Source: WTFV01 sp965203525 (GTDB taxonomy: Bacteria > Acidobacteriota > Vicinamibacteria > Vicinamibacterales > UBA8438). Taken from it: DNA of 64,000 bases. Below the pieces are notes generated by a model. That model saw nothing but the letters and a program-made list of their open reading frames with translations, was not told where the DNA came from and searched no databases. The DNA is taken from positions 186,001 to 250,000 of the forward strand of contig OZ241898.1 in the NCBI GenBank assembly GCA_965203525.1. Reading direction: 5' to 3'. The translations under genes and the position numbers were made by a program. The stretch's first letter is position 1. Every line of letters begins with the position of its first letter. Positions 9,156 to 17,492 of this stretch are shown here, in pieces.

Positions 9156-9599
9156 ATGCCCGAGGAATCGATCGCCGCGCTCGAACAGCGCCGCGCCCAC
9201 CTGTGCCGGCAGTTGGCCTCGATCGGCGAGATGCGTTCGGGGTCGCTGATGGCGCGTTGCCGGCGCTGCGGCAAGACCGGCTGCGGCTGCGCCCCGCCGG
9301 GGAAGGCACAGCGGGGTCCGGTGCTGTCGCTGACGCGCAAGGAGTCGGGGAAGACGGTGACCCGGATCATTCCGGCGCGGGCGGCGGAGCAAGCCTGGGC
9401 CGAGGCGGCCGAGTATCGGCGGTTCCGGCGCCTGTCGCAGGAGTTGATCGAAGCCAGCGACGCGCTGAGCGAGGCCCGGCTGCGGGCCGGGAGCGGGAGC
9501 GGGCGGGACCCCGCGGCGGCGGCAGCCGGCGCGGGAAAAAAGGGGGCTGCGAGAAGACGCTCGCGGGCGAAATCGACGCCGAAATCGATGCCCTGGTAA
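9156..9599 (+). CDS. DUF6788-like ORF1 of the ISKra4-type element
   Basis: A 147-residue protein starting at ATG 9156 behind a strong TGGAGGAG ribosome site. It has an N-terminal helix (ESIAALEQRRAHLCRQLASI) and a small Cys cluster (ARCRRCGKTGCGCAPPGK) followed by GPVLSLTRKESGKTVTRIIP. This pattern is typical of the DUF6788 protein that precedes ISKra4 transposases, and it probably contributes DNA binding to the fused transposase. After the A AAA AAG site at 9536-9542 the frame runs on for about 18 Arg/Lys-rich codons before its stop. The separate product is therefore likely the unshifted by-product. Confidence 0.75.
   Translation: MPEESIAALEQRRAHLCRQLASIGEMRSGSLMARCRRCGKTGCGCAPPGKAQRGPVLSLTRKESGKTVTRIIPARAAEQAWAEAAEYRRFRRLSQELIEASDALSEARLRAGSGSGRDPAAAAAGAGKKGAARRRSRAKSTPKSMPW
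9536..9542 (+). other. Programmed -1 ribosomal frameshift site (A AAA AAG)
   Basis: The heptamer AAAAAAG lies exactly in the zero-frame phase A AAA AAG of ORF1 (codons 9537-9539 AAA, 9540-9542 AAG). The transposase frame is the -1 frame and is open through this point. This is the classical slippery heptamer of bacterial insertion sequences. A shift here would give one fusion protein of about 575 residues. Confidence 0.75.
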
Positions 9600-10882
9600 G
9601 GTCGAAGACGGCCGGCGGCCCGGATTTCGAGGCCTTCGAGCAAGCCGTCCGCCGCCGGGCGCTCGACACGGCCGCGCGGTCGGTCGAGCGCCGGCTGAAC
9701 GCGGACTGCGCCGACCACCAGGATTCGACCGTGCGGTGCGCCTGCGGACGAAAGGCGCGCTACGCCGGCCGCCGTCCGAAGACGTTTCTGAGCGTGTTGG
9801 GGCCGTTGCGGCTGGAACGCGCCTGCTACCACTGCGACGCCTGCCGCACGGGCATCTGTCCGCGCGACCGGGCGTTGGGTCTGGAAGGCACTTCGTTGTC
9901 GCCCGCCACCACGCGGATGGTGGGGGCGGCGGCGGCCGAGGTCAGCTTCGACAAGGCGGGCGAACTGGTGGGGGCGTGCGCCGGGGTGCGGGTCGAGACC
10001 AAACAGGTCGAGCGCACGGCCGAGGCCCTGGGACGCCAGGTCGCCGCCGACGAACGCACCGTGACCGAGCCGGCGCCCGCCCCCGCGCCGACGATGTACC
10101 TGGGGCTGGACGGCACCGGCGTGCCGGTGCGCCCCTCCGAGGTCGAGGGCCGCCCCGGAAAGCAGCCGGACGGCTCGGCCAGGACCCGCGAGGTCAAGCT
10201 GGTCACCGTCTGGACGGCCGAATCGCGCGACAAACGGGGCCGGCCCGTGCGCGACCCCGGATCGGTCAGCTACAACGCCGCCGTCGAGAGCGCGGCCGGC
10301 CGCGACACCGACCCGCGGCCGGCCCCGTTCGCGCAACGGGTGTATCGCGAGGCGCAACGGCGCGGCTTCGACGCCGCCGAACGCCGCGTCGTCCTCGGCG
10401 ACGGCGCCCCCTGGATCTGGAATCTGGCCGGCGAGCAGTTTCCAGGCGCCACCGAAATCGTCGACGTCTACCATGCCAGGCAGCATCTGTCCGACGTGGC
10501 CAAGACCCTCTACGGCCCCGGCACCGACCGCGCCGACGCCTGGGCCAGGCAGCGGAAGGACGAGTTGGACGCCGGACGGCTGCGCGCGATCGTGGCCGAA
10601 CTGCGGTCCCACACCGAGACCACCGACGCCGCGCGCCGGTGCCTCGACTACGTGGTGCGCAACCGCCGCCGGATGCGCTATCCGCGGTTCCGCGCCCAAG
10701 GCCTGTGCGTCTCTTCGGGCGTGGTCGAGGCCGGCTGCAAGCGGGTCGTCGGCGCACGGTTGAAGCGCGCCGGCATGCGCTGGACCGTCGCCGGCGCCAA
10801 CGCCATCATCGCCCTGCGCTGCTGCCAGCTCAGTGGCCGCTTCGAGGACTTCTGGGAGCGACGAGCCGCCAGAGCCGCCTGA
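9542..10882 (+). CDS. ISKra4-family transposase (frameshifted ORF2)
   Basis: About 446 residues read in the -1 frame after the slippery site. It contains a zinc-ribbon-like CRCACGRKARY segment and CYHCDACRTGICPRD. The DDE-type core has YLGLDGTGVPV (first Asp), VLGDGAPWIWNLA (second Asp) and SGVVEAGCKRVV (Glu), and the C-terminus includes GMRWTVAGANAIIALRC. These blocks match ISKra4/ISAzba1-like transposases. The frame is open upstream to 9203, but that stretch overlaps ORF1 and has no good start, so translation by frameshifting is favoured. The product cuts and joins the 23-bp terminal repeats. Confidence 0.85.
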   Translation, partial: GGCEKTLAGEIDAEIDALVRSKTAGGPDFEAFEQAVRRRALDTAARSVERRLNADCADHQDSTVRCACGRKARYAGRRPKTFLSVLGPLRLERACYHCDACRTGICPRDRALGLEGTSLSPATTRMVGAAAAEVSFDKAGELVGACAGVRVETKQVERTAEALGRQVAADERTVTEPAPAPAPTMYLGLDGTGVPVRPSEVEGRPGKQPDGSARTREVKLVTVWTAESRDKRGRPVRDPGSVSYNAAVESAAGRDTDPRPAPFAQRVYREAQRRGFDAAERRVVLGDGAPWIWNLAGEQFPGATEIVDVYHARQHLSDVAKTLYGPGTDRADAWARQRKDELDAGRLRAIVAELRSHTETTDAARRCLDYVVRNRRRMRYPRFRAQGLCVSSGVVEAGCKRVVGARLKRAGMRWTVAGANAIIALRCCQLSGRFEDFWERRAARAA

Positions 10883-10971
10883 CGGTCCTCACAAATCTGA
10901 CGTGCACCCAGTCGCGCGCAGTCATGGGCGCCGGCGGACGGTCCGGCGCGGAAGCCGCCGGGCGCCGTTAT

Positions 10972-12303
10972 TCACAGCGCGAGCCGCCGGGAGAGCGCGG
11001 AGGCGAACCGCGGAGGCGAACCGGCCGCCTCGGCGCGGACGGCATCGAACGCGCCGCAACCGGGATAGCCCTCCCGGATCCGTTCCGGCGCGCACCGGGA
11101 GTCCTTGGCGAGATAGACGCGCCCCCCGTGCCGGTGGGTGATCGCGTCGAGCTCGTCGAGCAGCGCCGGCGTTCCGGCCCGCAGCGGGAAGTCGAGCGCC
11201 AGCGTGTAGCCCTCCATCGGGAACGACAGCAACCCGTCTCCGCCGGATCCGAACAGCTTGAGCACCGCGAGGAACGATCCCTGCCCGGCCGCGGCGGTCC
11301 GCGCGAGCAGCGCGGCGAGGCCGGCGGGGCTCTCCGCCCTCGGCAGCACGCACTGGTACTGCGTGAAGCCCCGCCGGCCGTAGAGGCGGTTCCAGGCCGC
11401 GATCCGGTCGAGGGGGAAGAAGAACGGGTCGAAGTGGACCGGCCGCGCCCCGCCGCGCGCGCGGCCGGCGCGGTAGTAGAGCGCGTTGAAGGCGCCGATC
11501 GACGCGCGGTTCAGCAGCGCCGCCGGCGCGTCGGCCGGAACCGTCAGCCGGCCCGCCGGCGCCGGGCGCCACGGGTCGCGCGCGAGCCGCGGCGGCAGGG
11601 CGCCGCGCGCCAGGAACCTCCCCCGCGTCAGCAGCGCGCGGCCGAGCGCCGCGCCCCGCGCCAGGCAGTCGATCCAGGCCACGCTGTACGGCCAATCCGC
11701 CGACGCCTCGAACAGCGCCATCGTCTCGTCGAGATCGCGCGCGGCCACGGTCTCCGCCCGGACGAAGGCGCTTTCGACCGGCGCGAGCCGGAACGTGGCG
11801 TCGAGAATCACGCCGGTCAGGCCCATTCCGCCGACGGTGGCGCGGAACAGGTCCGCGTGCGCCGCGCGGCTGCACGTCCGGACCGCGCCGTCCCCGGTGG
11901 CCAGGGTCAGCGCCTCCACGTGCGCGCCGAACGCGCCGTCCCGGTGGTGGTTCTTGCCGTGCACGTCGGCCGCGATCATGCCGCCGACGGTGACGAACTT
12001 CGTCCCCGGGACCACCGGCGGGAACCAGCCGCGCGGCATGAAGGTCTCCAGGACGTCGGAGAGCCGCACGCCCGCCTCGCAGGTCAGCCGTCCGGTCGCC
12101 GGGTCGAACGCCCGCATCCGGTCCATCGCCAGCATCGACAGCGTCAGGTCCGGATTGAGCGCCGCGTCGCCGTAGGCCCGGCCGGCGCCGCGGGCGATCA
12201 GGGAGGGGTGCCGGACGAGCAGACGCCGGAGCGCGCCCCGCTCGCGCAGGCGCGTCACCCGGCAGTCGAGCACCGGATGCCGACCCCAGCCGGAGAGCGT
12301 CAC
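10972..12303 (-). CDS. DprE1-like FAD-dependent oxidase
   Basis: A 443-residue FAD/PCMH oxidoreductase close to DprE1, which oxidises decaprenyl-phospho-ribose at C2' on the way to arabinose donors. Family landmarks are IARGAGRAYGDAALN, VPGTKFVTVGGMIAADVHGKN, GGMGLTGVILDATFRL, RRGFTQYQCVLPR and the C-terminal GRVYLAKDSR. The segment aligned with mycobacterial NICVDFP reads TLALDFP, so the benzothiazinone-reactive Cys is Ala here (alignment from memory). The GTG start at 12303 overlaps the Fic stop (GTGA), so the two genes are translationally coupled. The lipid-linked sugar it acts on in this organism is unknown. Confidence 0.82.
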   Translation of the reverse strand: MTLSGWGRHPVLDCRVTRLRERGALRRLLVRHPSLIARGAGRAYGDAALNPDLTLSMLAMDRMRAFDPATGRLTCEAGVRLSDVLETFMPRGWFPPVVPGTKFVTVGGMIAADVHGKNHHRDGAFGAHVEALTLATGDGAVRTCSRAAHADLFRATVGGMGLTGVILDATFRLAPVESAFVRAETVAARDLDETMALFEASADWPYSVAWIDCLARGAALGRALLTRGRFLARGALPPRLARDPWRPAPAGRLTVPADAPAALLNRASIGAFNALYYRAGRARGGARPVHFDPFFFPLDRIAAWNRLYGRRGFTQYQCVLPRAESPAGLAALLARTAAAGQGSFLAVLKLFGSGGDGLLSFPMEGYTLALDFPLRAGTPALLDELDAITHRHGGRVYLAKDSRCAPERIREGYPGCGAFDAVRAEAAGSPPRFASALSRRLAL

Positions 12304-13391
12304 CGGCCGGGGGCAATCGCCGCCCGGACGTTCGGCGGCAGGCGCTCGCCGGCCGCCGGGACCTCCCGGCCCGCGAGGATCAGCAGCTCGCGCGGCGTCA
12401 TCTCGGGGGGGTGGTACCGCCACTTGCCGTCTTGGTCCCGCGCCGTGACGCCGTCGTTTCCGTGACGCCTGCGGTACGCGCCCCGCAGCACGTCTTCCGC
12501 CGCGGTGATGGCCGAGCGGGTGTTCATCGCCGCGAGATCGGCCAGGAACTCGACGAAGGGACGGAGGTCGCCCCGGTCCGCCGCCTCCAGGTTCAGGATG
12601 TACTCCGCCCGCCGCGCCAGCGGGATGACCGGCGGACACTCGCCGGCGCGGGCGAAGACGCAGGCCATCAGCAGGCGCGCCATCCGGCCGTTGCCGTCCT
12701 GGAAGGGGTGGATACGGACGAACTCGTGGTGCAGCCACGCGGCCTCGACGTCGGCCGGCAGATCCCGGCCGCGGTGGGCGTGGTGCATCTCCAGCAGCCG
12801 GTCCATCTCGCCGCGGGTCTGCTCCGGCGGGCAGTACTCGTGGACGACGCCGTCGAAGCGGCGCGGATTGTTGGGCCGCACCTTGTAGTCGCCGCGGAGC
12901 AACGGGATGCCTACGCGCCGGCCGTCGCGCACGGCGGGGGCGTACTCCTGGTGCCGGGTCAGGAGCTGGTGCCAGCTCTTCAGGGTGTGGTGGGTGAGGG
13001 GCCGTTGTCCGCCGGCCGTCTCGAAGACCAGCTCGACGGCGTCGTGCTGGTCCTGCAGCAGGCCCCTGAGGGTTTCGTCCGACAGGGCCGGCTCGACCGC
13101 GTGCGCGGCGCGCACCCCTGCGAAGCCCTCGGCGATCAGTTGCTCGGTGACGCCGCGCCGGAGGGTGTAGAGCCCCTCGATCTGGCCGGTCTCGATGGCG
13201 AACGCCCGGTTGCGCTCACGCAGCCAGACGTCGAGCAGGGTGCGGTCGACGGCGGGATCCTGGAGCCTGCCCCGGACGTCATGCCACCGGGCGGCGCGCT
13301 CGCGGTAGTGGGCCGAGCCCCAGTCCTGCGCGTGAAGCGGCAGATCCCGGACCGGCCGCCAGACCGTCTCGGGAGGCTTCCGAGGCTCCAT
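12300..13391 (-). CDS. Fic domain protein, probably an AMP-transferase
   Basis: A 363-residue Fic protein. The catalytic motif HPFQDGNGRMAR (about 228-239) has the conserved His and the phosphate-binding GNGR. An N-terminal inhibitory helix motif (T/S)xxxE(G/N) is present as TGQIEG (about 68-73), marking it as a class II Fic protein that restrains itself. Such enzymes usually transfer AMP to hydroxyl side chains of target proteins. A C-terminal winged-helix-like tail follows (YHPPEMTPRELLILAGREVP). ATG 13391 begins MEPRKPPE. The stop is coupled to the DprE1-like gene. The target is unknown. Confidence 0.88.
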   Translation of the reverse strand: MEPRKPPETVWRPVRDLPLHAQDWGSAHYRERAARWHDVRGRLQDPAVDRTLLDVWLRERNRAFAIETGQIEGLYTLRRGVTEQLIAEGFAGVRAAHAVEPALSDETLRGLLQDQHDAVELVFETAGGQRPLTHHTLKSWHQLLTRHQEYAPAVRDGRRVGIPLLRGDYKVRPNNPRRFDGVVHEYCPPEQTRGEMDRLLEMHHAHRGRDLPADVEAAWLHHEFVRIHPFQDGNGRMARLLMACVFARAGECPPVIPLARRAEYILNLEAADRGDLRPFVEFLADLAAMNTRSAITAAEDVLRGAYRRRHGNDGVTARDQDGKWRYHPPEMTPRELLILAGREVPAAGERLPPNVRAAIAPGR

Positions 13392-13447
13392 GAAATCGAG
13401 CGTAGCACATCGGCCGCCGCGGCCGGGCCCGCGGGCGAGGGAGGCGA

Positions 13448-13939
13448 TCAGATGCCGGTGGCCGACCCGAGTCCCATGGCGCGCCGCCACGCGGTGATCT
13501 GCCCCAGGTGGCTCCCTTCGTGCGACGAGATCAGGAAGGTCGCGTAGTCGCCGATGGTCGGGAAGCGCTTGCGGACGCCCTCGTTGGGGTGCTCCCGGGC
13601 GAGGAACGCCGGGTCGGCGGCGGCGAGCGCCCCGGCCACCCGCTCGTGCTGCGCGGCGAGCTCGGCGAGAAGCGCCTCCTTCGAGGGGAAGTCCGCCGCG
13701 TCGCCGCTCGGGGCGCCGCCGGTTCCGAAGACGCCCGACCACGCGTCCGGGAACGTCGAGTCCAGGCCGAGCATCTTCGCCAGGTGGTTCGACGATGCCG
13801 CGAGGTGGCCCAGGATCCAGGCCGGATGGTTGACGACGCCGTGCGGCTGCCGGACCATCTGCTCGTCCGACAGGTCGCCGACCAGGGTCCGGGCGCGGTC
13901 GAGGTTGAACCGGTACGTGAAGACGAGGTGTCGCAGCAT
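13448..13939 (-). CDS. DinB family protein
   Basis: A 163-residue four-helix DinB/DfsB-type protein. Metal-binding histidines fit VVNHPAWILGHLA (about 35-47) and ISSHEGSHLGQITAWRRAMG near the C-terminus. Members are often thiol transferases or metal-dependent hydrolases, many using bacillithiol or a similar thiol, and bshA occurs elsewhere in this window. It is a tandem paralogue of the gene just upstream at 13979-14467, sharing QMVRQPHGVVNHPAW. Confidence 0.85.
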   Translation of the reverse strand: MLRHLVFTYRFNLDRARTLVGDLSDEQMVRQPHGVVNHPAWILGHLAASSNHLAKMLGLDSTFPDAWSGVFGTGGAPSGDAADFPSKEALLAELAAQHERVAGALAAADPAFLAREHPNEGVRKRFPTIGDYATFLISSHEGSHLGQITAWRRAMGLGSATGI

Positions 13940-13978
13940 CGGTCTCGCATCCCTGGGGCCGCGGGCGCGGGGCGCGGA

Positions 13979-14467
13979 CTACGAGGCGCTCGGCGCAAGC
14001 CCCATCGCGCGGCGCCACGCCTGGAGCTGGCCGATGTGCGTGCCCTCGTGCGCGGCCAGCATGTAGTTGGCCATGTCGCCGACGGTCGGAAAGTACTTGC
14101 GCATCGCTTCGTCCGGATACTCCTTCGCGAAGAAGGCCGGGTCGGCCTTCTCGACCGCCGCGGCGACCCGTTCGTGCTGGGCGGTCAGCTCCGCCAGCAG
14201 CTCCGCCCGGGACGGATACTTCGACGCGTCGCCGCTCGGCAGCGCCCCGGCCTTGAGCGCCTCCTCCCAGTTCGCCGGAAAGGTCGATTCCAGTCCGAGC
14301 GCCTTGGCGATGTAGTTCGACGACGATCCGAGGTGGCACAGCGTCCAGGCCGGATGGTTGACGACGCCGTGCGGCTGCCGAACCATCTGCTCGTCGGTCA
14401 GGTCCTTGACGAGGGATTCGAGGTGCTGCAGATTGAACTTGTAGGTGAAGAGGAGATGTTCGCGCAT
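13979..14467 (-). CDS. DinB family protein, paralogue of the next gene
   Basis: A 162-residue DinB-fold protein with the same histidine layout (VVNHPAWTLCHLG; LAAHEGTHIGQLQAWRRAMG). The gap to the downstream paralogue is 39 bp, so both are probably co-transcribed from a promoter in 14468-14725. The duplicated pair suggests dosage or specialisation on different substrates, but nothing in the sequence says which. Confidence 0.85.
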   Translation of the reverse strand: MREHLLFTYKFNLQHLESLVKDLTDEQMVRQPHGVVNHPAWTLCHLGSSSNYIAKALGLESTFPANWEEALKAGALPSGDASKYPSRAELLAELTAQHERVAAAVEKADPAFFAKEYPDEAMRKYFPTVGDMANYMLAAHEGTHIGQLQAWRRAMGLAPSAS

Positions 14468-14554
14468 CGTCTGCTCCCGGTTTCTTCCGCGCGCACGGGC
14501 GCGGAAACACGGCTGCGGTGAATCGACCGCCTAGTATACTGCGGGGCGCCGCGG

Positions 14555-14656
14555 GGGCGGCGAGGGACGAAGGCGCGCCGGCGCCGGACGTTGCGCAGTG
14601 GCCGGCGCTGCGCAACGTGACGTGGCCGGGCGGCGAGGGACGAAGGCGCGCCGGCG
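14555..14656 (+). repeat. Direct repeat pair around an 11-bp hairpin
   Basis: A 29-bp unit containing GGCGAGGGACGAAGGCGCGC occurs at 14555-14583 and 14628-14656. Between the copies lies a perfect inverted repeat, ACGTTGCGCAG (14588-14598) and CTGCGCAACGT (14608-14618) with a 9-nt loop. No T-run follows, so it is not a classical intrinsic terminator. The sequence lies between divergent genes. Confidence 0.8.
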
Positions 14657-14725
14657 ACGGGCGTCGCGTGTCGTCCCGGCGAACGTCGAAGGCTCCGCGA
14701 TCCGCGCGCAAGACGGAAGGCGCTC

Positions 14726-15769
14726 ATGGCTGCTGCGACCCCTGCGACCAACCGGCAGATCCGGCTTGCCGCCCACCCGGCCGGCTTTCCGCGCGAGACC
14801 GACTTCTCGCGCGCCGAAGCGCCCGTTCCGGAGCCGGCCGACGGCCAGATGCTGTGCCGCACCATCTACCTGTCGCTCGATCCGTACATGCGGGGCCGGA
14901 TGAACCCGGGGCCGTCCTACGCCAGGGGGGTCGCCCTCGGCGAGGTGATGGTCGGCGGCACGGTCTCGCAGGTCGTGGCGTCGAGGCTGGCCGGGTACGC
15001 CGCCGGCGACCTCGTCCTGACCGCGAACGGCTGGCAGGACTACGCGCTGTCGGACGGCGCCGGAGTGCGCCGGCTCGATCCGGCGGCTGCGCCGATCTCG
15101 ACCGCGCTCGGTGTGCTCGGGATGCCGGGGCATACCGCCTACGTCGGGCTGCTGGACCACGGGCGGCCGAAGCGCGGCGAGACGGTGGTCGTCTCGGCGG
15201 CGTCCGGGGCGGTCGGCGCCGTCGTCGGGCAGATCGCGAAGATCAAGGGTTGCCGGGTGGTAGGCATCGCCGGCGCGCCCGAGAAGTGCGGCTACGTGAC
15301 GGCCGGGCTCGGCTTCGACGCCTGCGTCAGCCACCGCGGGGACGACCTGCCCGGGGCCCTGCGCGCGGCGTGTCCCGGCGGCATCGACGTCTACTTCGAG
15401 AACGTCGGCGGGAAGGTCTTCGAGGCGGTTCTGCCGTTGCTGAACGACTTCGCGCGCGTTCCGGTCTGCGGCCGGATCGCCAACTACAACCTGACCGCCC
15501 CGCCGCCCGGTCCCGACCAGATGGCGCGGCTGATGGGATTGACCCTGGTGCGCCGGCTGACGTTCCGGGGCTTCATCGTGTTCGATCACCTGGATCGGCA
15601 GCCGGACTTTCTCCGGGACGTTTCGGCCTGGGTCCGCGACGGCGCCGTCCGGTACCGGGAAGACGTGGTGGACGGGCTCGAGCGGGCGGTCCCGGCGTTC
15701 CTCGGCCTGTTGCGGGGCGAGAACTTCGGGAAGCTGCTGGTGCGCGTCGCCGACGACCCGACCGTGTGA
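14726..15769 (+). CDS. NADP-dependent MDR oxidoreductase (CurA/leukotriene B4 dehydrogenase-like)
   Basis: A 347-residue zinc-free medium-chain reductase. Features are LDPYMRGRMNPGPSY near the N-terminus, a nucleotide-binding SAASGAVGAVVGQIAKIKGC segment (about 155-175) and VDVYFENVGGKVFEAVLP. It ends LRGENFGKLLVRVADDP. Relatives reduce alpha,beta-unsaturated carbonyls with NADPH. ATG 14726 follows GGAAGG at a good distance. The next gene starts 3 bp after its stop, so the two form an operon. Confidence 0.88.
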   Translation: MAAATPATNRQIRLAAHPAGFPRETDFSRAEAPVPEPADGQMLCRTIYLSLDPYMRGRMNPGPSYARGVALGEVMVGGTVSQVVASRLAGYAAGDLVLTANGWQDYALSDGAGVRRLDPAAAPISTALGVLGMPGHTAYVGLLDHGRPKRGETVVVSAASGAVGAVVGQIAKIKGCRVVGIAGAPEKCGYVTAGLGFDACVSHRGDDLPGALRAACPGGIDVYFENVGGKVFEAVLPLLNDFARVPVCGRIANYNLTAPPPGPDQMARLMGLTLVRRLTFRGFIVFDHLDRQPDFLRDVSAWVRDGAVRYREDVVDGLERAVPAFLGLLRGENFGKLLVRVADDPTV

Positions 15770-15772
15770 CCC

Positions 15773-17134
15773 GTGCCGCAGCGCCGCCGCGTTCCCGACG
15801 CGCTCGTCCTCGTCTTCGCGCTCGTCGTGCTCGCGCAACTCGCGAGCTACGTCCTGCCGGCCGGCGAGTTCAAGCGGGACGGGCGCCGGGTGGTCCCCGG
15901 CACCTGGCGCGCGGTGGACGCCGAGCCGCTGCCGCCGCTCGCCTTCCTGACCGCCGTTCCTGCCGGGCTGGCCGCGGCGCACGAGGTCGTCTTCTTCGTT
16001 TTCCTCGCCGGCGGGACGATCGGCGTCGTGCGCGCCACCGGAGCGATCGACGCGCTGATCGGCGCGGCCATCGGCCGGCTGGCGTCGCGGCCGGGGTGGC
16101 TCGTCGCCGGGATGGTGGGGCTGTTCGCGCTCGGATCGTCGACGGTCGGCATGGCCGAGGAGTACATGCCGTTCGTGCCGCTGCTGGTGACGCTGTGCCT
16201 CGCGCTGAAGCTCGACGCCGTGGTGGCCGTCGGCATCGTCTACGTCGGCGCGGGGGTCGGCTATGCCTGCGCCGCGCTCAACCCGTTCACCGTGCTCGTC
16301 GCCCAGGAGATCGCGGGGCTGCCGCTGACCTCCGGGCAGCCGGTCCGCTGGGTCCTGCTGGTCGTCTGCGCGGCGGTCGGCGTCCACCACGTCCTGCGCT
16401 ACGCGGCCCGGCTGCGCGCCGACCCGGCCGCGAGTCTGGTGGCCGGCGTCGACTACTCGAGCGGCTTCGAGCTGCCGGCGGACGTGCGGTTCACGGCCCG
16501 GCGCGCGGCGGCGGCGGCGGTGCTCGCGGCCGGCGTCGGAATCTTCGTCCACGGCGTGGCGGCCCGCGGATGGTATCTCGCCGAGCTGTCGGCGGTGTTC
16601 CTCGGCAGCGGGCTGCTGGCCGCCGCGGTGGGCGGACTCGGCCCGAACCGGGCCGCCCGCGCGTTCCTCGAGGGAGCGGCGCAGATGACGGCGACCGCGC
16701 TGCTCATCGGCTTCGCGCGCGCCGTCGAGGTCGTGCTGTCCGACGCCCGGGTCATCGACACGATCGTCGACGGGCTGGCCGCGCCGCTCGCCGCGCTGCC
16801 GGCGCACGCCGCCGCCCTCGGCATGCTGGCCGTGCAGACCGTGTGCAACCTGTTCATCCCCTCCGGGTCGGGTCAGGCGTACGTGACGATGCCGATCATG
16901 GCGCCGCTCGCGGACCTGACCGGGGTGACGCGGCAGACCGCGGTGCTCGCCTACCAGTTCGGCGACGGCTTCACGAACATGCTGGTCCCGACCAACGCCC
17001 TGCTGATGGGTATGCTGGCGCTCGCGCGGATCCCGTACCAGCGCTGGGCGGCGTTCGTCGTCCCGCTGCTCGTCAAGCTGTACGCGGTGGCCGTGGCGGC
17101 GCTGGTCGCCGCGGTCGCGCTCGGCTATCGGTGA
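15773..17134 (+). CDS. YfcC/DcuC-type multispanning permease
   Basis: A 453-residue integral membrane protein with about 11-12 hydrophobic segments. Conserved blocks are VLPAGEFKRDG at the N-terminus, GSSTVGMAEEYMPFVP (about 120-135), GYACAALNPFTV and CNLFIPSGSGQAYVTMPIMAP. These are typical of the YfcC family, assumed secondary transporters of carboxylates or amino acids; the substrate is unknown. A GTG start lies 3 bp after the preceding gene. The last six codons lie in a 135-bp tandem duplication that continues downstream. Confidence 0.8.
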   Translation: MPQRRRVPDALVLVFALVVLAQLASYVLPAGEFKRDGRRVVPGTWRAVDAEPLPPLAFLTAVPAGLAAAHEVVFFVFLAGGTIGVVRATGAIDALIGAAIGRLASRPGWLVAGMVGLFALGSSTVGMAEEYMPFVPLLVTLCLALKLDAVVAVGIVYVGAGVGYACAALNPFTVLVAQEIAGLPLTSGQPVRWVLLVVCAAVGVHHVLRYAARLRADPAASLVAGVDYSSGFELPADVRFTARRAAAAAVLAAGVGIFVHGVAARGWYLAELSAVFLGSGLLAAAVGGLGPNRAARAFLEGAAQMTATALLIGFARAVEVVLSDARVIDTIVDGLAAPLAALPAHAAALGMLAVQTVCNLFIPSGSGQAYVTMPIMAPLADLTGVTRQTAVLAYQFGDGFTNMLVPTNALLMGMLALARIPYQRWAAFVVPLLVKLYAVAVAALVAAVALGYR

Positions 17135-17380
17135 ACGCCGTCGGGGCCGGCCGGCCGTCCCGCGCGTCCCCGCCTTCGGCGCCTGCCCGTGGCGGAAAGG
17201 GTGCGGCTCGGCCGCCCCGGAGGTTCTCCGAGCGGGTCGATCTCAAACGTCGCGCTCGGCTATCGGTGAACGCCGTCGGGGGCCGGCCGGCCGTCCCGCG
17301 CGTCCCCGCCTTCGGCGCCTGCCCGCGGCGGAAGGGCGCGGCTCGGCCGGCCCCCGGAGGTCTCCGAACGGGTCGATCCA
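17115..17380 (+). repeat. 135-bp tandem duplication including the 3' end of the YfcC-type gene
   Basis: Unit 1 (17115-17249) starts within the last codons of the permease gene; unit 2 (17250-17380) repeats it with few changes, including the CGCTCGGCTATCGGTGA gene end. The second copy has no gene attached. No other coding sequence is apparent between 17135 and 17492. Confidence 0.85.
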
Positions 17381-17397
17381 AAAAATTTCGATTTCCT

Positions 17398-17436
17398 TGT
17401 AATCGGAAGGGGCTTCGAGCCCTCTATACGTATAGA
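17398..17436 (+). promoter_or_regulatory. Candidate promoter/operator of the ECF sigma gene
   Basis: TGTAATC (17398-17404) and TCTATA (17423-17428) are separated by 18 bp, a layout like ECF-dependent promoters. The second box is part of a perfect 14-bp palindrome TCTATACGTATAGA (17423-17436). A related palindrome precedes both precursor genes, which suggests shared control. It lies 56 bp before the start codon. Confidence 0.45.
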
Positions 17437-17492
17437 CGGGAGAGAACGGGTCCCGACGGTCGCGGCGGGTGGGCCCGGAAACGGAGGCTGGC

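Larger units (their letters stand above)
9053..10909 (+). mobile_element. ISKra4-type insertion sequence, complete
   Basis: The 1857-bp element has perfect 23-bp terminal inverted repeats (9053-9075, GGGTGCACGTCAGATTTGTG and on, and its complement at 10887-10909). It is flanked by a 9-bp direct repeat AGTCGCGCG (9044-9052 and 10910-10918), read as the target-site duplication. It carries a DUF6788-type ORF and a transposase ORF joined by a -1 frameshift signal. Removing it restores an ordinary intergenic stretch, so no gene was broken. The clean ends suggest a fairly recent insertion. Confidence 0.92.

Noticed and set aside
14531..14540. CTAGTATACT as a promoter -10 box for the MDR gene
   Set aside because: No acceptable -35 box at the right distance, and the box is almost 190 bp from the start codon.
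17469..17492. GTG start 24 bp upstream for the ECF sigma gene
   Set aside because: No ribosome site before it, while ATG 17493 has a well-placed GGAGG.
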